Source: Paenibacillus sp. JJ-223 (GTDB lineage: Bacteria > Bacillota > Bacilli > Paenibacillales > Paenibacillaceae). From it: 64,000 bases of DNA. The notes below the pieces were generated by a model. The model searched no databases and was not told where the DNA came from. It worked only from the letters and a program-made list of their open reading frames with translations. This document shows, piece after piece, positions 19,246-30,172 of this stretch. The DNA lies in the NCBI RefSeq assembly GCF_927798175.1, contig NZ_CAKMMP010000004.1:1-64000 (forward strand), written 5' to 3'. The first letter of the stretch is position 1, and each line of letters opens with the position of its first letter. Made by a program: the position numbers and the translations under genes.

Positions 19246-19935
19246 TTATACCAAGCCCTTCTCCTTCAAACTTACATAGGTTCCATCGCCAATAACTAGG
19301 TGATCCAGCACATCTATGCCAACAATCGTGCCGGCTTCGATCAATCGCTTCGTGATTTGGATATCCTCTGGGCTCGGTGTAGGATCACCGCTTGGATGGT
19401 TGTGAGCGCACACAATCGATGCGCTGCTGCATTTGATGGCAGCACGGAACACTTCGCGCGGGTGGACAATGGAAGCGTTCAGGCTGCCCATGGAGAGTGT
19501 TTCCTGGGCAATAATGTGGTTTTTGCTGTTCAAAAAGAGACAAACAAAATGTTCTTTTTGCAGATAACGCAACTGCTCGACCAAAATATCAGCCGCATCG
19601 CGCGGAGTGCGAATCGAAGGAGACTGTGCCAGTTTGCTCTTGGCAATCCGGTGGCCCAGCTCGATGCCCGCTTTCAACTGCACGGCTTTGGCTTTGCCGA
19701 TGCCCTTCATTGCCGTCAGTTCCTCAAGCGTCAAGTCCATTAGCGAGCGGATCCCGCCCGTTTCTGCGAGAATTCGCTGCGCCATGTGAACGGCGGATTC
19801 TTTTCTTGTACCGGTTCGAAGCAGAATGGCCAGCAGTTCGGCATGGCTCAAGGCGCCCGCCCCATATTCCATCATGCGTTCTCTCGGGCGTTCTTCATGG
19901 GGGATGTCGCGCATCATATACTGCGGCGACTCCAT
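19246..19935 (-). CDS. radC: RadC/YsxA family JAMM-domain protein
   Basis: A 229-residue protein with an N-terminal helix-hairpin-helix region (LTAMKGIGKAKAVQLKAGIELG). The C-terminal MPN/JAMM metalloprotease-like domain has the zinc motif HNHPSGDPTPSPEDI near residue 175. The old DNA-repair name is not well supported and the true function is unknown. Its position between maf and mreB is conserved in Bacillus. Confidence 0.93.
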   Translation of the reverse strand: MESPQYMMRDIPHEERPRERMMEYGAGALSHAELLAILLRTGTRKESAVHMAQRILAETGGIRSLMDLTLEELTAMKGIGKAKAVQLKAGIELGHRIAKSKLAQSPSIRTPRDAADILVEQLRYLQKEHFVCLFLNSKNHIIAQETLSMGSLNASIVHPREVFRAAIKCSSASIVCAHNHPSGDPTPSPEDIQITKRLIEAGTIVGIDVLDHLVIGDGTYVSLKEKGLV

Positions 19936-19984
19936 ATACTCCCTCTTTTCACGTCATCCATTCGAATTATTCATGTGCCGGGGC

Positions 19985-20596
19985 TCATTCACGCGGCAAT
20001 ACATGTACCCCGAATCCGTCCAGCATATCGCTGAGCAAGGATAAAGGCAGACCTACGACATTGAAATAACATCCTTCGATGCGATCAACCAGAGAAGCAC
20101 CAATGCCTTGTATGGCGTACGATCCTGCCTTGTCCATAGGTTCTTTTGTACGTACATAAGCACGGATCGTGGCTTCAGACAATGCTTTCATCGTTACATC
20201 CGTTTGCCGATAATGAACCGAAGACTGACCGCTAATGGCATCGATACAAGCTACGCCTGTAAACACGCGGTGGGTTCGTCCTTGCAGCCTCGCAAGCATG
20301 TTCTCCGCATCCTTCTCATCTGCCGGCTTGCCCAAAATATCTCCATCCAGAACAACGATCGTGTCGCTCCCAACGATGACAGCATCCCGCTGCTGGCCTT
20401 CGACGCTGCGAAAGACGGCAAGCGCTTTGCGCATCGCAAGCTCCTGCACCGTTTGTTCAGGAGTCCATGATGGGGGCGTAGCTTCGTCAGCACGGCTTGG
20501 GATTACTTCAAAATCCAACATCAGTCCGGCCAGCAGTTCTTTGCGACGTGGCGATGTAGACGCCAAAATAATGCGGCGTTGTCCTGTTTTATCCAA
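19985..20596 (-). CDS. maf: Maf-like nucleotide pyrophosphatase
   Basis: Hydrolyses dTTP, UTP and modified nucleotides to monophosphates; in Bacillus it also affects septation. The protein has the signature IILASTSPRRKELL near the N-terminus, SRADEATPP and GSDTIVVLDG. I place the start at the TTG at 20596, because GAGGAG lies 9 nt upstream. The TTG at 20602 is only 3 nt from that site. The length of about 203 residues fits the family. Confidence 0.93.
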   Translation of the reverse strand: MDKTGQRRIILASTSPRRKELLAGLMLDFEVIPSRADEATPPSWTPEQTVQELAMRKALAVFRSVEGQQRDAVIVGSDTIVVLDGDILGKPADEKDAENMLARLQGRTHRVFTGVACIDAISGQSSVHYRQTDVTMKALSEATIRAYVRTKEPMDKAGSYAIQGIGASLVDRIEGCYFNVVGLPLSLLSDMLDGFGVHVLPRE

Positions 20597-20700
20597 TATC
20601 AACGGCTCCTCACATTCCAGTGGTGTCCTCGTCCTTGCATACGCTTCTTGCGGTTCTGCAGCGTTCGTTGTTGTTTAATTCATCATAATTCGTCATTCTC

Positions 20701-20942
20701 CTACAATCTGCGGTATAGCCATACAGCGGCGATGATGCCGATCAGACTGAGGAGGCTCATTTGAAATTGAAGTGAAATGTCATAACTGAAAATGTCAAGA
20801 TCAGCCTGTGGCGACCAGCGAATGGTCGTGGCTTTGGTTAAAAAAGCTACAGCCTTGACCGGCTGCAGTGCCTTGGCGATCCATGCTCCGGCCAACCAGC
20901 CGAGCAGCAGGAAAAGTAATAACATGCCGAAGTTTTTTTCAT
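20701..20942 (-). CDS. DUF4321 small membrane protein, probable frameshift at the start
   Basis: The frame ending at 20701 encodes NFGMLLLFLLLGWLAGA, a linker and a second hydrophobic stretch (SLLSLIGIIAAVWLYRRL). This is the two-helix plan of DUF4321 proteins found in this neighbourhood. No good start exists in this frame: the GTG at 20976 lies at or before the transcription start of the promoter at 20980-21008. The natural start is the ATG at 20942, preceded by GAGGG, but it is followed by a run of seven A and reads into another frame. One extra A would give MKKNFGM, exactly the family N-terminus. So there is either a homopolymer error or slippage. If not, translation may begin at the ATG at 20925. 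Confidence 0.75.
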
Positions 20943-20979
20943 CCGTTATCGTCCCTCGCCATTTTTTGACACCCACATT

Positions 20980-21008
20980 ATTATACGGGGTTTTGTACGT
21001 CAATACAA
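20980..21008 (-). promoter_or_regulatory. Promoter of the DUF4321 gene
   Basis: On the minus strand the -35 is TTGTAT (21003-21008), the spacer is 17 nt and the -10 is TATAAT (20980-20985). Transcription should begin near 20973. Confidence 0.7.
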
Positions 21009-21086
21009 ACACAAATCCGGCAAGGGGAACTATTTCCAGTTCCCTGCCGGACAAGCATTTCAAGACTGTGTTAGGAGATCCAACGA

Positions 21087-22262
21087 TTACTGCTCCTGCA
21101 GCGTATCAAGCCATTTTTTTTGCTGCAGCACGTAGTCCATCAAATTCGTCTGCACCGACCACATATGTGCGGCAGAAGGTTTTTTGTTAAATTCGGCAAC
21201 CGCCGTGATGGCGCTGTTCATCGCTTTGGCCATCGCCGCCGCATAAGGCGCTGCCTCCCCGTTCGTGTTTGCGGACAGGTCGTTGAAGCCGCGCAGCCAC
21301 GATTCATGCCGATTCTGAATGGAGGTCATCGTTTCGGCGGATGCCGCTTGGGGCGCTGCTTTGCCCAGTTCTCCGATGGACAACGTCGAGAGCAGCCCGA
21401 TCAACGTTTCGCTATCGTTAAAGAACTGTGTCGCGGTTGCCTGGTTAACGCCCAACGCCGCCACACCGACTTCCGGATACGGAATCTCTTTAACGTAAAG
21501 TTCCACGCCCTGGGCCTTTAGGCGCGTGCTGAGCAGTTTGGCCTCTTCGCGATCAGGGGATATGCCGGCATAGACCCGGTTGCCGTCCTCCGGGTCCGCC
21601 TCTGCAGCAATCCCGGCCTGAGTCAATTCAAGTTTGGCCTGTTCAGCACGCTCCGGGGAACTGAAAACGCCGTACTGCAGCGCATAGTAATTGCCGCCAG
21701 CCAATGTGGCCTGGGCCTGCTGCCCTGCCGAGACCGATACATTGGCCGTATTCTTTTGAGGTACGACGTTCGGAGCTGCCCCGTCTTTGTTGAAAAACGA
21801 AAGGATGACGAGGCCGAACAATGCTCCGGTGACGATTGCTCCCGTTACGGAACCAATCATTTTCCACCCCCGCGGGGCCCGGTTTCGCTGATAGGAATAG
21901 TGATTGTGCTCGCTTACCCAGTTGTGGTCCGCGTACTCCTCGTTCCATGGATCAACGGCTTCGCTCGCTTCCGGAAGGTCCCGGCGCTCATTGGCATACC
22001 CTGCCTGCGGGTACTCGCGTTCAGAAGCATGCTTGTCCATTCCTTTCCCGGGTTTGAGACCCTCGGTAAGTATCGGCAGCGTTTCCCCCCAATCTCCCGG
22101 TATCTCCTCCGCAGACCATTGCGGAGCACTGTCTATGCTCGCTGGAGCATGCGTTATCTCCTCGTTCGCCGCTTGGAGCGTTGCAGGCGCGAGCCGCCCT
22201 TCGTTTTGCGGCTTGACAGCATCGTGCTCCCCGAAGCGAAACGTCATTCTAGCATTGTTCAC
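21087..22262 (-). CDS. spoIIB: SpoIIB-like SPOR domain protein
   Basis: A 391-residue protein. A Glu/Pro-rich cytoplasmic part (about 130 residues) precedes one membrane helix (MIGSVTGAIVTGALFGLVILSFF, starting near residue 132). An external SPOR domain follows (YYALQYGVFSSPERAEQAKLEL, with NRVYAGISPDREEAKLL), and the tail is alpha-helical. SPOR domains bind denuded peptidoglycan at septa. SpoIIB acts in septal thinning and engulfment, and in Bacillus lies next to maf, as here. The start is the GTG at 22262 with GAGGG upstream. Overall similarity outside the SPOR domain cannot be judged by eye. Confidence 0.8.
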   Translation of the reverse strand: MNNARMTFRFGEHDAVKPQNEGRLAPATLQAANEEITHAPASIDSAPQWSAEEIPGDWGETLPILTEGLKPGKGMDKHASEREYPQAGYANERRDLPEASEAVDPWNEEYADHNWVSEHNHYSYQRNRAPRGWKMIGSVTGAIVTGALFGLVILSFFNKDGAAPNVVPQKNTANVSVSAGQQAQATLAGGNYYALQYGVFSSPERAEQAKLELTQAGIAAEADPEDGNRVYAGISPDREEAKLLSTRLKAQGVELYVKEIPYPEVGVAALGVNQATATQFFNDSETLIGLLSTLSIGELGKAAPQAASAETMTSIQNRHESWLRGFNDLSANTNGEAAPYAAAMAKAMNSAITAVAEFNKKPSAAHMWSVQTNLMDYVLQQKKWLDTLQEQ

Positions 22263-22337
22263 CCCGTACCCTCTCCCTTTGTCCCATTTATACAAGCTAT
22301 ATGCGGGAGAGCAGCCATTCATTCCTGAAACAACGAA

Positions 22338-22372
22338 AAACCCGTCTCTTCCCTAATACGGGAGACGGGTTT
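22338..22372 (-). terminator. Terminator after murC
   Basis: 11-bp arms (AAACCCGTCTC and its complement) with a 13-nt loop and a TTTTT tail on the minus strand. Confidence 0.85.
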
Positions 22373-22389
22373 CCCCTTGTGTTCCGATT

Positions 22390-23775
22390 CTATGCTTTAA
22401 TCAATTTGGCGAGCGTGTCGCCCACCTTCCAGATGTCGCCTGCGCCCATGGTAAGAACAAGATCACCCGGCTGCAAACGGCTCTGCAGATCGGCAACCAC
22501 GTCCTCCTTCGTAGGCAAGTAACGAGCCGATGCATTGCTGTTCTGCACGATCAGTTCCACCAATTTGGCGGAATGCACGCCTTCGATCTGTTTTTCCCCT
22601 GCCGGAGAATAAATGTCGGTAATCAACACCTCATCGGCTTCGGCAAATGCACGGCTAAATGCGTCCAACAGGAAAAACGTGCGCGTGTACCGCTGCGGCT
22701 GGAACACCGCGATGATGCGTTTTCCCGTTGCTTTCGCCGCACTGATCGTGGCCTCGATCTCGGTCGGGTGATGTGCGTAATCATCGATAATCAACATGTC
22801 GTTGGCTTCGCCCAGCACCTGGAATCTGCGTTTGGCTCCATGGAACTCAATGATGGCTTCGACGATTTTATCGAATGAAATTCCTGCTTCCAAACACGTA
22901 ATGACCGTTGCCATCGCGTTGTATACATTGTGCTTGCCTGGTACGGAAAGTTCAACGGTTCCGAGCGTTTTGCCCTGGTGGTTCATCGTAAAGGAGATTT
23001 GGCGGTCTCCCAATTGGATATCCGTTGCAGTATAATCCGCATCCCGATCAATGCCATACGTAGTAACGCGTGCCTGCAGCTGTGGCAAAATACTTTGAAT
23101 GTTCTCGTCGTCGGCGCATACGATAGCCGTGCCTTCCGGACGAATCTGGCTAAGGAACTGCACGTATGCCTTTTTGAGCTCTTCAAAGTCGCTATTGTAA
23201 TTTTCGAGGTGATCGGCTTCGATGTTGGTTACGATGCCAAGCCATGGATGGTATTGCAAAAACGAGCCGTCGCTCTCGTCAGCCTCCGCAACGACCCAAT
23301 CGCCTTGACCCGCTTTCGCGTTGGTGCCCAGGTTCATGATTTCCCCGCCGATGATGTATGTCGGATCCGTTCCGCATTTATCCATGACGAGCGCGATCAT
23401 CGAGGAGGTTGTCGTTTTGCCGTGTGCTCCCGCAACCGCCACGCCCTTGCGTTCGTTAAGTAACCGTGCCAGCATCTGGGCCCGGTGCAATATAGGAATG
23501 TTCAGCTGTTGAGCAGCCACACGCTCCACATTGTCCGCCGGAGCTGCCGTCGAATAAACGACCAAGTCGGCCCCGTTTACATGCTCCGCAGTATGTCCGA
23601 TGTATATTTTCGCCCCTTTGGCTGCCAACTTCTCGGTCAACTCCTGGGAAGCGACATCCGATCCGGTCACGGTGTATCCCATTTCAAGCATAACTCTGGC
23701 AATGGCACTCATGCCATAACCGCCAATCCCTATAAAATGAACGTGTTCCGATGTATTTAACAAAACCTTCACCAA
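22390..23775 (-). CDS. murC: UDP-N-acetylmuramate--L-alanine ligase
   Basis: ATP-dependent addition of L-alanine to UDP-MurNAc, the first peptide step of peptidoglycan synthesis. The 461-residue protein has the N-terminal [14 protein letters not shown] motif, the ATP loop [14 protein letters not shown] near residue 117 and the [10 protein letters not shown] segment near 343 of the Mur ligase family. It overlaps the end of folC by 7 bp. The length is normal. Confidence 0.98.
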   Translation of the reverse strand: MVKVLLNTSEHVHFIGIGGYGMSAIARVMLEMGYTVTGSDVASQELTEKLAAKGAKIYIGHTAEHVNGADLVVYSTAAPADNVERVAAQQLNIPILHRAQMLARLLNERKGVAVAGAHGKTTTSSMIALVMDKCGTDPTYIIGGEIMNLGTNAKAGQGDWVVAEADESDGSFLQYHPWLGIVTNIEADHLENYNSDFEELKKAYVQFLSQIRPEGTAIVCADDENIQSILPQLQARVTTYGIDRDADYTATDIQLGDRQISFTMNHQGKTLGTVELSVPGKHNVYNAMATVITCLEAGISFDKIVEAIIEFHGAKRRFQVLGEANDMLIIDDYAHHPTEIEATISAAKATGKRIIAVFQPQRYTRTFFLLDAFSRAFAEADEVLITDIYSPAGEKQIEGVHSAKLVELIVQNSNASARYLPTKEDVVADLQSRLQPGDLVLTMGAGDIWKVGDTLAKLIKA

Positions 23776-25145
23776 CCTTTTTCAGAATCGGTTTGATGCA
23801 AAAGGGCTGCCCGCACATCCGCAATCAAGTACAATGTGCCGGAGACTACCCCCAGATCTTCCGCTTCCGTCCGTGATTTCAATAATTCAAGCGCCTTCAC
23901 CCAATCGGGCTCGACGATGATTTCAAGTTCCTTCTTCGCGAAACCGGGACGCACCTGTGCTACAACGTCCTGCAGCTTGGCTGCATCCATTTTGCGCCTA
24001 AAGTCCGGCTCGGTCAGGATCAGCGTATCCACTAGTGGCAGTATATGCTGCAAATATGCTTCATGATGCTTATTCTCCAGCATGCCCATCATCAAATTTA
24101 ACCTTTTGTGGGGGTAGACCTCCTTAATGCTTTGGGCCAGCGATTCCGCCCCTTCCGGATTATGTGCTCCATCCAGAACGATCCGCGGATCATCAACCAC
24201 TTTTTCGAAGCGCCCCGCCCAAAATGCATGTTCAAATCCTTGCACGAGATCCTTGTCTTCCAATACAAACGCCATGTATTGCCGCAGCACTTCAAGCGCC
24301 ATAAGCGCGCCCGCGGCGTTGTCGCATTGGTATGTACCCTTCATGCAAATGCGAATGTCCAGTTCGCGGAAAGGTCCGGCAAAATGAATGGTCTGACTGT
24401 TTTCGTCGCGATCCACTCTGCGATAAGAAAACTGCTGCCCTGCCACATAAGCCGTCGAACGAAGTTCTTGGGCCCGATCCGTGATGACCTTGATGGCTTC
24501 AGGCTGCGACGCACAGGTGACCACAGGTACCCCCGGCTTGATAATGCCCGCCTTTTCCCACGCAATGGCCTCGACCGTATCCCCAAGCACATCCGTATGG
24601 TCCATGCCGATGTTGGTAATGACCGAAACGACTGGAGTAACGATGTTGGTTACGTCCATCCTTCCCCCAAGCCCAGTCTCCCATACTACCACGTCGGGGT
24701 AGCACTCCTCCGCATAATAGAGAATCGCAAGCGTCGTCGACACTTCGAACATGGTTGGAGAACCGAGCGGAGTCGAAGCCATCTCCCGCACGAGCGGATG
24801 CAGCCGATTGGCAATTTTCAGCAGCGTCTCCTCAGGGATGTCCTCTCCGTTGTATTGAAAACGGTTCGTGAATTTGGTGATGTAGGGCGACGTGAACGTA
24901 CCTACGTCATACCCTGCCTGAAGAAGTACCGACGTCAAAAAAGCGCAAGTCGAACCTTTTCCGTTCGTTCCCGCGACATGAATGAATTTGAGACGCCGAT
25001 GCGGATTCCCCAGCCGTGCCATCAGCGCTTCGATACGCTCCAGCCCCGGTCTGATGCCAAAAGGAATAAGACCATTGATCCAGTCTACCGCCTCGACATA
25101 TGTCTGCAAAGGTGCCTTTTCGCCTGCTCCATTGATTTCCGTCAT
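23769..25145 (-). CDS. folC: Folylpolyglutamate / dihydrofolate synthase
   Basis: Adds glutamate to folates. The 458-residue Mur-ligase-like protein has the ATP loop [14 protein letters not shown] near residue 58, the [15 protein letters not shown] folate loop and [15 protein letters not shown] near 310. In Bacillus it follows valS, as here. The start is the ATG at 25145 with GAAGGTGAA upstream. Its frame overlaps murC by 7 bp, so the two are probably co-translated. Confidence 0.96.
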   Translation of the reverse strand: MTEINGAGEKAPLQTYVEAVDWINGLIPFGIRPGLERIEALMARLGNPHRRLKFIHVAGTNGKGSTCAFLTSVLLQAGYDVGTFTSPYITKFTNRFQYNGEDIPEETLLKIANRLHPLVREMASTPLGSPTMFEVSTTLAILYYAEECYPDVVVWETGLGGRMDVTNIVTPVVSVITNIGMDHTDVLGDTVEAIAWEKAGIIKPGVPVVTCASQPEAIKVITDRAQELRSTAYVAGQQFSYRRVDRDENSQTIHFAGPFRELDIRICMKGTYQCDNAAGALMALEVLRQYMAFVLEDKDLVQGFEHAFWAGRFEKVVDDPRIVLDGAHNPEGAESLAQSIKEVYPHKRLNLMMGMLENKHHEAYLQHILPLVDTLILTEPDFRRKMDAAKLQDVVAQVRPGFAKKELEIIVEPDWVKALELLKSRTEAEDLGVVSGTLYLIADVRAALLHQTDSEKGW

Positions 25146-25174
25146 CTGATTTCACCTTCGGTCCCAATGTAATT

Positions 25175-25210
25175 GAAAAAATCGGCCGGATGGCGAACAG
25201 CCGCCATCCG
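25175..25210 (-). terminator. Terminator after valS
   Basis: CGGATGGCG and CGCCATCCG arms with a short loop, followed on the minus strand by GCCGATTTTTTC. Confidence 0.7.
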
Positions 25211-25223
25211 ACCCAGAAATGCC

Positions 25224-27890
25224 TTACGCCTTCAGTTCATTGATCCGGGCAATGACTTTATCCCGTTTGTCCGAATAATCGGCCATTTTGGCGCGTTCTT
25301 CTTCAATAACCTTGGCAGGAGCCTTGGATACGAAGCCTTCGTTCGCCAGCTTTTTCTCTACGCGCGACACTTCGTTTTCCAGATTCTGCAGTTCTTTCTC
25401 CAAGCGGGCAACTTCCTGCTCGATATCGATCAGTCCCGCCAGCGGCAAATACAATTCGGCGCCTGTGATGACTGCCGTCATCGCTTTGTCCGGAGAGCTG
25501 AGGTTCAGACCGCTGTCGAATTCGGACGTGTTGCAGAAACGTTTGATGAAATGGCTGTTGCGTTCGATGATGCTGTTGGCCTCGGCGCTATTGGCTTTGA
25601 TCAGCAATTCGACTTTTTTGCTCATCGGCACGTTGACTTCGGCGCGAATGTTCCGTACCGCACGGATCGTATCCATCAGCAGGTTCATTTCGGCAACGGC
25701 TTCCGGGTTTTCCATGGCCGGGTCATACGTCGGCCAAGCAGCCAGCGTAATCGTCTCGCCTTCATGCGGCAGATGCTGCCAAATCTCTTCGGAGATGTAA
25801 GGCATGAACGGATGAATCAGGCGCATGGTCTGATCGAGCACATAAGCCAATACGGATTGGGTTTTCTTTTTCGCCACAGGATCTTCGCCGTAAAAGGACA
25901 ATTTTGCAAATTCGATGTACCAGTCGCACAGATCGTCCCAGATGAAGTTGTAGAGGAGACGACCGGTTTCGCCAAATTCATACGCTTCGATTAGACGCGT
26001 AATGTCACGGGAAGTTTCGTTCAGACGGTGCAAAATCCAATAATCCGCGGTCCCAAGCTCGCCGGAAATGTCGCGATCCTCGATAGTGAAGCCTTCCAGG
26101 TTCATCAGGGCAAAGCGGGATGCATTCCAGATTTTGTTCGCAAAGTTGCGGGCCTGCTCCACGCGTTCCCAGCGGAAACGCAAATCTTGCCCCGGCGTGC
26201 TGCTCGTCGAGATCATGTAACGCATGGCATCCGCGCCGTATTTCTCGATAACGTCGAGCGGATCAACCCCGTTGCCAAGCGACTTGGACATTTTGCGTCC
26301 TTCCGAGTCACGCACCAATCCGTGCATGAGTACGTCCTTGAACGGAATTTCGTCCGTGAATTCCAGCGCGGTGAAAATCATGCGCGCAACCCAGAAATAA
26401 ATGATGTCATAACCCGTTACAAGCACGCTGGTCGGGTAGTAACGTTTCAGGTCGTCCGTATCTTCAGGCCATCCGAGCGTGGAGAACGGCCACAGCGCGG
26501 AGCTGAACCACGTATCGAGCACATCCTCGTCTTGTCTCAGGTTGCGGCCCGCATATTCAGGGAGCGTTGTCGGATCTTCGGCGGAGACGATAATTTCCCC
26601 AGTTTCGTCGTCATACCAGGCAGGAATCCGGTGACCCCACCACAGTTGGCGGGAAATACACCAATCGCGAACGTTCTCGATCCAGTTCAAATAGGTTTTC
26701 TCGAAACGTTCCGGCACAAAGCGTACGCCGTCGCCTTCTTGCTGTTTCTTGATGGCTCTTTCGGCGAGCGGCTTCATTTCAACGAACCACTGCGTGGACA
26801 GATAAGGCTCGATTACGGCCCCCGTACGTTCGCTGTGGCCAACCTGATGGACATGGTCCTCAATGTTGATCAGCACGCCCAGCTCTTTCAGGTCTGCAAC
26901 AATTTGTTTGCGGCAGTCGCTGCGATCCATGCCTTGATACTTGCCTGCTTCGGCATTCATCGTTCCCGTTTCATCCATGACGATAATTTGCGGCAGATCG
27001 TGGCGCAAACCGACTTCGAAGTCGTTCGGGTCATGCGCAGGCGTAATTTTAACGGCACCGCTTCCGAACTCTTTGTCGACGTACTCGTCCGCAATGATCG
27101 GGATTTCGCGGCCGATGATCGGCAGCACGAGCGTTTTGCCAATCATGTCGGCATAACGTTCGTCTTTGGGATGCACGGCTACGGCCGTGTCGCCAAGCAT
27201 CGTTTCCGGACGCGTCGTTGCCACGGTAATATGGCCGCTTCCGTCCTTGAGCGGGTATTGCAAATGGTACAGGTGGCCCTGAACCTCTTTATATTCAACC
27301 TCGATGTCGGACAACGCCGTCCGGTTCACCGGATCCCAGTTAATGATCTTTTTGCCGCGGTAAATCAGACCTTTCTCGTACAGCTGCACAAACACTTTGC
27401 GCACCGCTTTGGACAAACCTTCGTCCAGTGTAAAACGCTCGCGGGAGTAGTCCAGCGACAGGCCCATTTTGCCCCATTGCTCGCGAATCGTCGTTGCATA
27501 TTGTTCCTTCCAGTCCCAAACGCGATCCAGGAATTTCTCACGGCCGAGATCGTAGCGGGTCAGTCCTTCTTCCCGAAGCTTTTGTTCCACTTTGGTCTGA
27601 GTCGCGATTCCCGCATGGTCCGATCCCGGCAGCCACAGCGCATCGTAACCTTGCATCCGTTTGGTACGGATCAGGATGTCCTGCAGCGTAAAGTCGAGCG
27701 CGTGCCCGATATGCAGCATGCCGGTTACGTTCGGCGGCGGAATTACGATGGTAAAAGGCTCAGCGTCTTTGCGCTGTCCTGCTTGAAAATATCCTCGCTC
27801 GATCCAGGTCTGATACCATTTTTGCTCCGCAGCCTTCGGGTCATATGTCGTCGGCATTTCGGTTGCGGCTGACTTGTTTTGTTCCGTCAT
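25224..27890 (-). CDS. valS: Valine--tRNA ligase
   Basis: Class I aminoacyl-tRNA synthetase charging tRNA-Val. The 888-residue protein has [16 protein letters not shown] (HIGH motif) near residue 45, [14 protein letters not shown] (KMSKS) near 528, an editing domain between them and the C-terminal coiled coil typical of ValRS ([21 protein letters not shown]-type). A T-box leader lies upstream and its stop is followed by a terminator. Gene order valS-folC matches Bacillus. Confidence 0.98.
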   Translation of the reverse strand: MTEQNKSAATEMPTTYDPKAAEQKWYQTWIERGYFQAGQRKDAEPFTIVIPPPNVTGMLHIGHALDFTLQDILIRTKRMQGYDALWLPGSDHAGIATQTKVEQKLREEGLTRYDLGREKFLDRVWDWKEQYATTIREQWGKMGLSLDYSRERFTLDEGLSKAVRKVFVQLYEKGLIYRGKKIINWDPVNRTALSDIEVEYKEVQGHLYHLQYPLKDGSGHITVATTRPETMLGDTAVAVHPKDERYADMIGKTLVLPIIGREIPIIADEYVDKEFGSGAVKITPAHDPNDFEVGLRHDLPQIIVMDETGTMNAEAGKYQGMDRSDCRKQIVADLKELGVLINIEDHVHQVGHSERTGAVIEPYLSTQWFVEMKPLAERAIKKQQEGDGVRFVPERFEKTYLNWIENVRDWCISRQLWWGHRIPAWYDDETGEIIVSAEDPTTLPEYAGRNLRQDEDVLDTWFSSALWPFSTLGWPEDTDDLKRYYPTSVLVTGYDIIYFWVARMIFTALEFTDEIPFKDVLMHGLVRDSEGRKMSKSLGNGVDPLDVIEKYGADAMRYMISTSSTPGQDLRFRWERVEQARNFANKIWNASRFALMNLEGFTIEDRDISGELGTADYWILHRLNETSRDITRLIEAYEFGETGRLLYNFIWDDLCDWYIEFAKLSFYGEDPVAKKKTQSVLAYVLDQTMRLIHPFMPYISEEIWQHLPHEGETITLAAWPTYDPAMENPEAVAEMNLLMDTIRAVRNIRAEVNVPMSKKVELLIKANSAEANSIIERNSHFIKRFCNTSEFDSGLNLSSPDKAMTAVITGAELYLPLAGLIDIEQEVARLEKELQNLENEVSRVEKKLANEGFVSKAPAKVIEEERAKMADYSDKRDKVIARINELKA

Positions 27891-27930
27891 TTGTCATTCC
27901 TCCGTTACTCATCATCTTCGCCAAAAAACA

Positions 27931-28240
27931 AAAAAACCTTTCATCCCTCAAAGGACGAAAGGTTAGCTTTCGCGGTACCACCTTTGTTTCACGCAAGCAC
28001 AGACCAAGACAGAGCATCCTTGAGGCTTCGCGTGACACTTTAAGCAGATAACGGCTGCTACCGGCCCATTCTACCAAGCAGGGATGAAGCTCATGCCGCT
28101 TCACGAACTCCCGCGTTCAAACAGGCAACTCCCGGGCGACTTCGATCAGCTGGTTCCTGCGGAATTTTTCAGCGCTGCAATCCCGCTCTCTGAAAGGTCA
28201 TACTGTCTACTACTCCCGATCTTCGTCTTTCCTTAAAATT
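27931..28240 (-). promoter_or_regulatory. T-box riboswitch controlling valS
   Basis: The minus strand carries the T-box signature AAGGTGGTACCGCGA at about 27970-27984, which pairs with the uncharged tRNA acceptor end. A terminator hairpin follows at 27931-27964 (AACCTTTC...GAAAGGTT plus T7). Stem I begins near 28230 and has the AGAGAG element near 28190. The most likely specifier is GUC (28138-28140) within GAAGUCGCC, a valine codon matching valS. The leader ends about 40 bp before the valS start. Low charged tRNA-Val should favour readthrough. Confidence 0.9.
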
Positions 28241-28305
28241 CCCATGAGGCTAATGAAATAACCAAACGCCCGCCATTCGCGGATGTTAGGAAAAAACCTA
28301 AACAC

Positions 28306-28334
28306 ATCATACCTTGCCCGTGCCCGATAGTCAA
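28306..28334 (-). promoter_or_regulatory. Promoter of the T-box-valS transcript
   Basis: On the minus strand the -35 is TTGACT (28329-28334), the spacer is 17 nt and the -10 is TATGAT (28306-28311). Confidence 0.8.
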
Positions 28335-28386
28335 CCTGGCAACCGCTGATTCACGTCCCTGCCATGCGTTTTGCGGCATACCAATG

Positions 28387-28418
28387 GCAAAAACCCGCAA
28401 TCCAAACGGATCACGGGT
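28387..28418 (-). terminator. Terminator after spoVID
   Basis: Nested arms ACCCG/CGGGT and ATCC/GGAT with an AAAC loop, followed by TTTTTGCC on the minus strand. It separates spoVID from the valS promoter. Confidence 0.75.
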
Positions 28419-28468
28419 GAAACAGGCTTGTTTTTGATTCCAGAACAAACCCTTAACGGCATTGCCAT

Positions 28469-30037
28469 TCAAGGGATGTAAAGGACCTGACCCTCTTCGA
28501 CGACCTGTTCGGAGAGACGGTTATACAACTGCAATTCCCTCGTCGTCAATTGATAGCGGTCGGCGATGGTATCCAGCGTTTCTTCCCGTTGAACGATGCA
28601 CATTTTCACCTTTCGGAAAGGCGTCTGCTCTACGATCGTACCCAAAAACAGGTTTTTCCACTGCACCTCTTCCGAAGCAGCAGACGGTTCCCGCGACGTT
28701 TCTGCAGCCGCCTCATTGGGGCGCTCCTCCTCTGCCTCTCTCGTGCCTTTGCCCGAAATCAAAGATGAAATGCCAAACCCATCCTCCTGGGGCGGACGCG
28801 TCTCCCGTTTGCTGCCAAAAGCCACCTTGAGTTCCGGCTTGTCTTCCGTTTCGGCCACGGGTTCGGGAATCGCCGATGGAGTTTCTGCCGGGGGATCAGC
28901 CAGCTGCACCTCATTAGACTCGCGTTCCTTTGCAGGAACAACCGCTTCAGAAGCGGCAAACACGTCCTGCCAGTTTTCCCCTCCTGCCGACTCTTCCTTC
29001 TGTTCTTCCTGCGTTGGAGCGGATCTTGTTTCTCCAAGGGTCCATGGGTTCGCAAAGGCTTCACGGGATTGACGAGATTCCTGAGCTTCCCGCTCCTGGT
29101 TTGCATGTTCCGGCAATGACGATGCCGAAAGTGCATGCCATGCAGGCAAGCTTGGTTCAGGTTCCGGTGGAGCCGGTACCTTCGCGGCATCCGCAGCGGT
29201 TCTTTCTTCGACATCCGTATTAGCGTCCGGGTCCGAAGCCGTATCGACCGGCTCGGAATATGCCGCTCCAAAGAAGGATAGATGGGCTGCTCCGTTCGCT
29301 TCAGCCGCCTCGTTTGCTTCCGCCTCTTCCACCACTCCCGGCTCACGCTCGGCTGCCTCCTGCGCAAGGAGTTGAGGTTGCTCCGCCGGAACCTGCCCGG
29401 AAACAGGACCGTTGATCGTTTCAGGCTTTAACGAATCGTCCAAACGTAAGGCATTGTCCGCTTCAGGCTGGTATAGAAGACCCCTGGCCGCCTCGTCCAG
29501 TTTGGGCGCTCCAATAAGCCTTTCCTCTTCGCTTCGCTGCAGCAGATATTCCTGGGCGTGAACGTTTATTTCGCTATCAGGTTGCTCCGGTTCCGTTTCG
29601 AAGCCATCCTGCGGCAGCTCCGGCGAATGAACGACTGTGAACTCGTCTGCCGGCCACCCTTGGTTCTCCTCCGCCGCAAAACCCTGAATGCCCCGAAGCG
29701 ACAACACGCCGGTAATGTTCAAGCTTCGCTCCGATAACAGATCAACATCAAAGTTTTCAATTTCGATCGAAATATCATCAAGGGACCGAACCCGGTTGAG
29801 CGGAACCGTGATTTCAACAGGAATGAAATGTTTCAACTCTTCGGAATAGTCATTCTCTCCCCTATAAGCCCCCGTTAGCAGCAAATGCCCCCTAAGTGTC
29901 GCGTAATCTTCCTGACCGATCACCTGAATGCGCGGAAAAAGCTCAATTTCCTCCAGTTCCTCAATCGCAGGGACTCCCTCTGACAAATGAACGCGCTCAT
30001 AAATATCGAACCGCAAACCATATGGTTGATTCAGCAA
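28469..30037 (-). CDS. spoVID: SpoVID-like spore coat morphogenetic protein
   Basis: A 522-residue protein. The N-terminal 130 residues form the SpoVID-type domain (RFDIYERVHLSEGVPAIEE; IPVEITVPLNRV). About 330 residues of Glu/Ala/Pro-rich, probably disordered sequence follow. The C-terminal LysM domain (REETLDTIADRYQLTTRELQ) begins near residue 478. In Bacillus SpoVID drives encasement by the coat, and its C-terminal LysM domain helps localise it. It lies between hemL and valS as in Bacillus, though here an RluA gene intervenes. The start is a TTG with AAGGAGG 9 nt upstream. Its partner SafA is encoded at 1-2.6 kb. Confidence 0.88.
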   Translation of the reverse strand: MLNQPYGLRFDIYERVHLSEGVPAIEELEEIELFPRIQVIGQEDYATLRGHLLLTGAYRGENDYSEELKHFIPVEITVPLNRVRSLDDISIEIENFDVDLLSERSLNITGVLSLRGIQGFAAEENQGWPADEFTVVHSPELPQDGFETEPEQPDSEINVHAQEYLLQRSEEERLIGAPKLDEAARGLLYQPEADNALRLDDSLKPETINGPVSGQVPAEQPQLLAQEAAEREPGVVEEAEANEAAEANGAAHLSFFGAAYSEPVDTASDPDANTDVEERTAADAAKVPAPPEPEPSLPAWHALSASSLPEHANQEREAQESRQSREAFANPWTLGETRSAPTQEEQKEESAGGENWQDVFAASEAVVPAKERESNEVQLADPPAETPSAIPEPVAETEDKPELKVAFGSKRETRPPQEDGFGISSLISGKGTREAEEERPNEAAAETSREPSAASEEVQWKNLFLGTIVEQTPFRKVKMCIVQREETLDTIADRYQLTTRELQLYNRLSEQVVEEGQVLYIP

Positions 30038-30172
30038 AGGTGGCGTCCTCCTTTCGGCATATGTTCACCATAATCCTTCTCATGGGACTGATGCATGGTC
30101 CAAATGTTTCATTACCCCATCTATATGCCCTGCATGAGATAAGCATGCCACCTTTTCCTCAAACCTTATGTT

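Noticed and set aside
26028-27872. 614-codon plus-strand frame
   Set aside because: It lies entirely antisense to valS, which has full motifs and a T-box. The frame is a codon-bias shadow.
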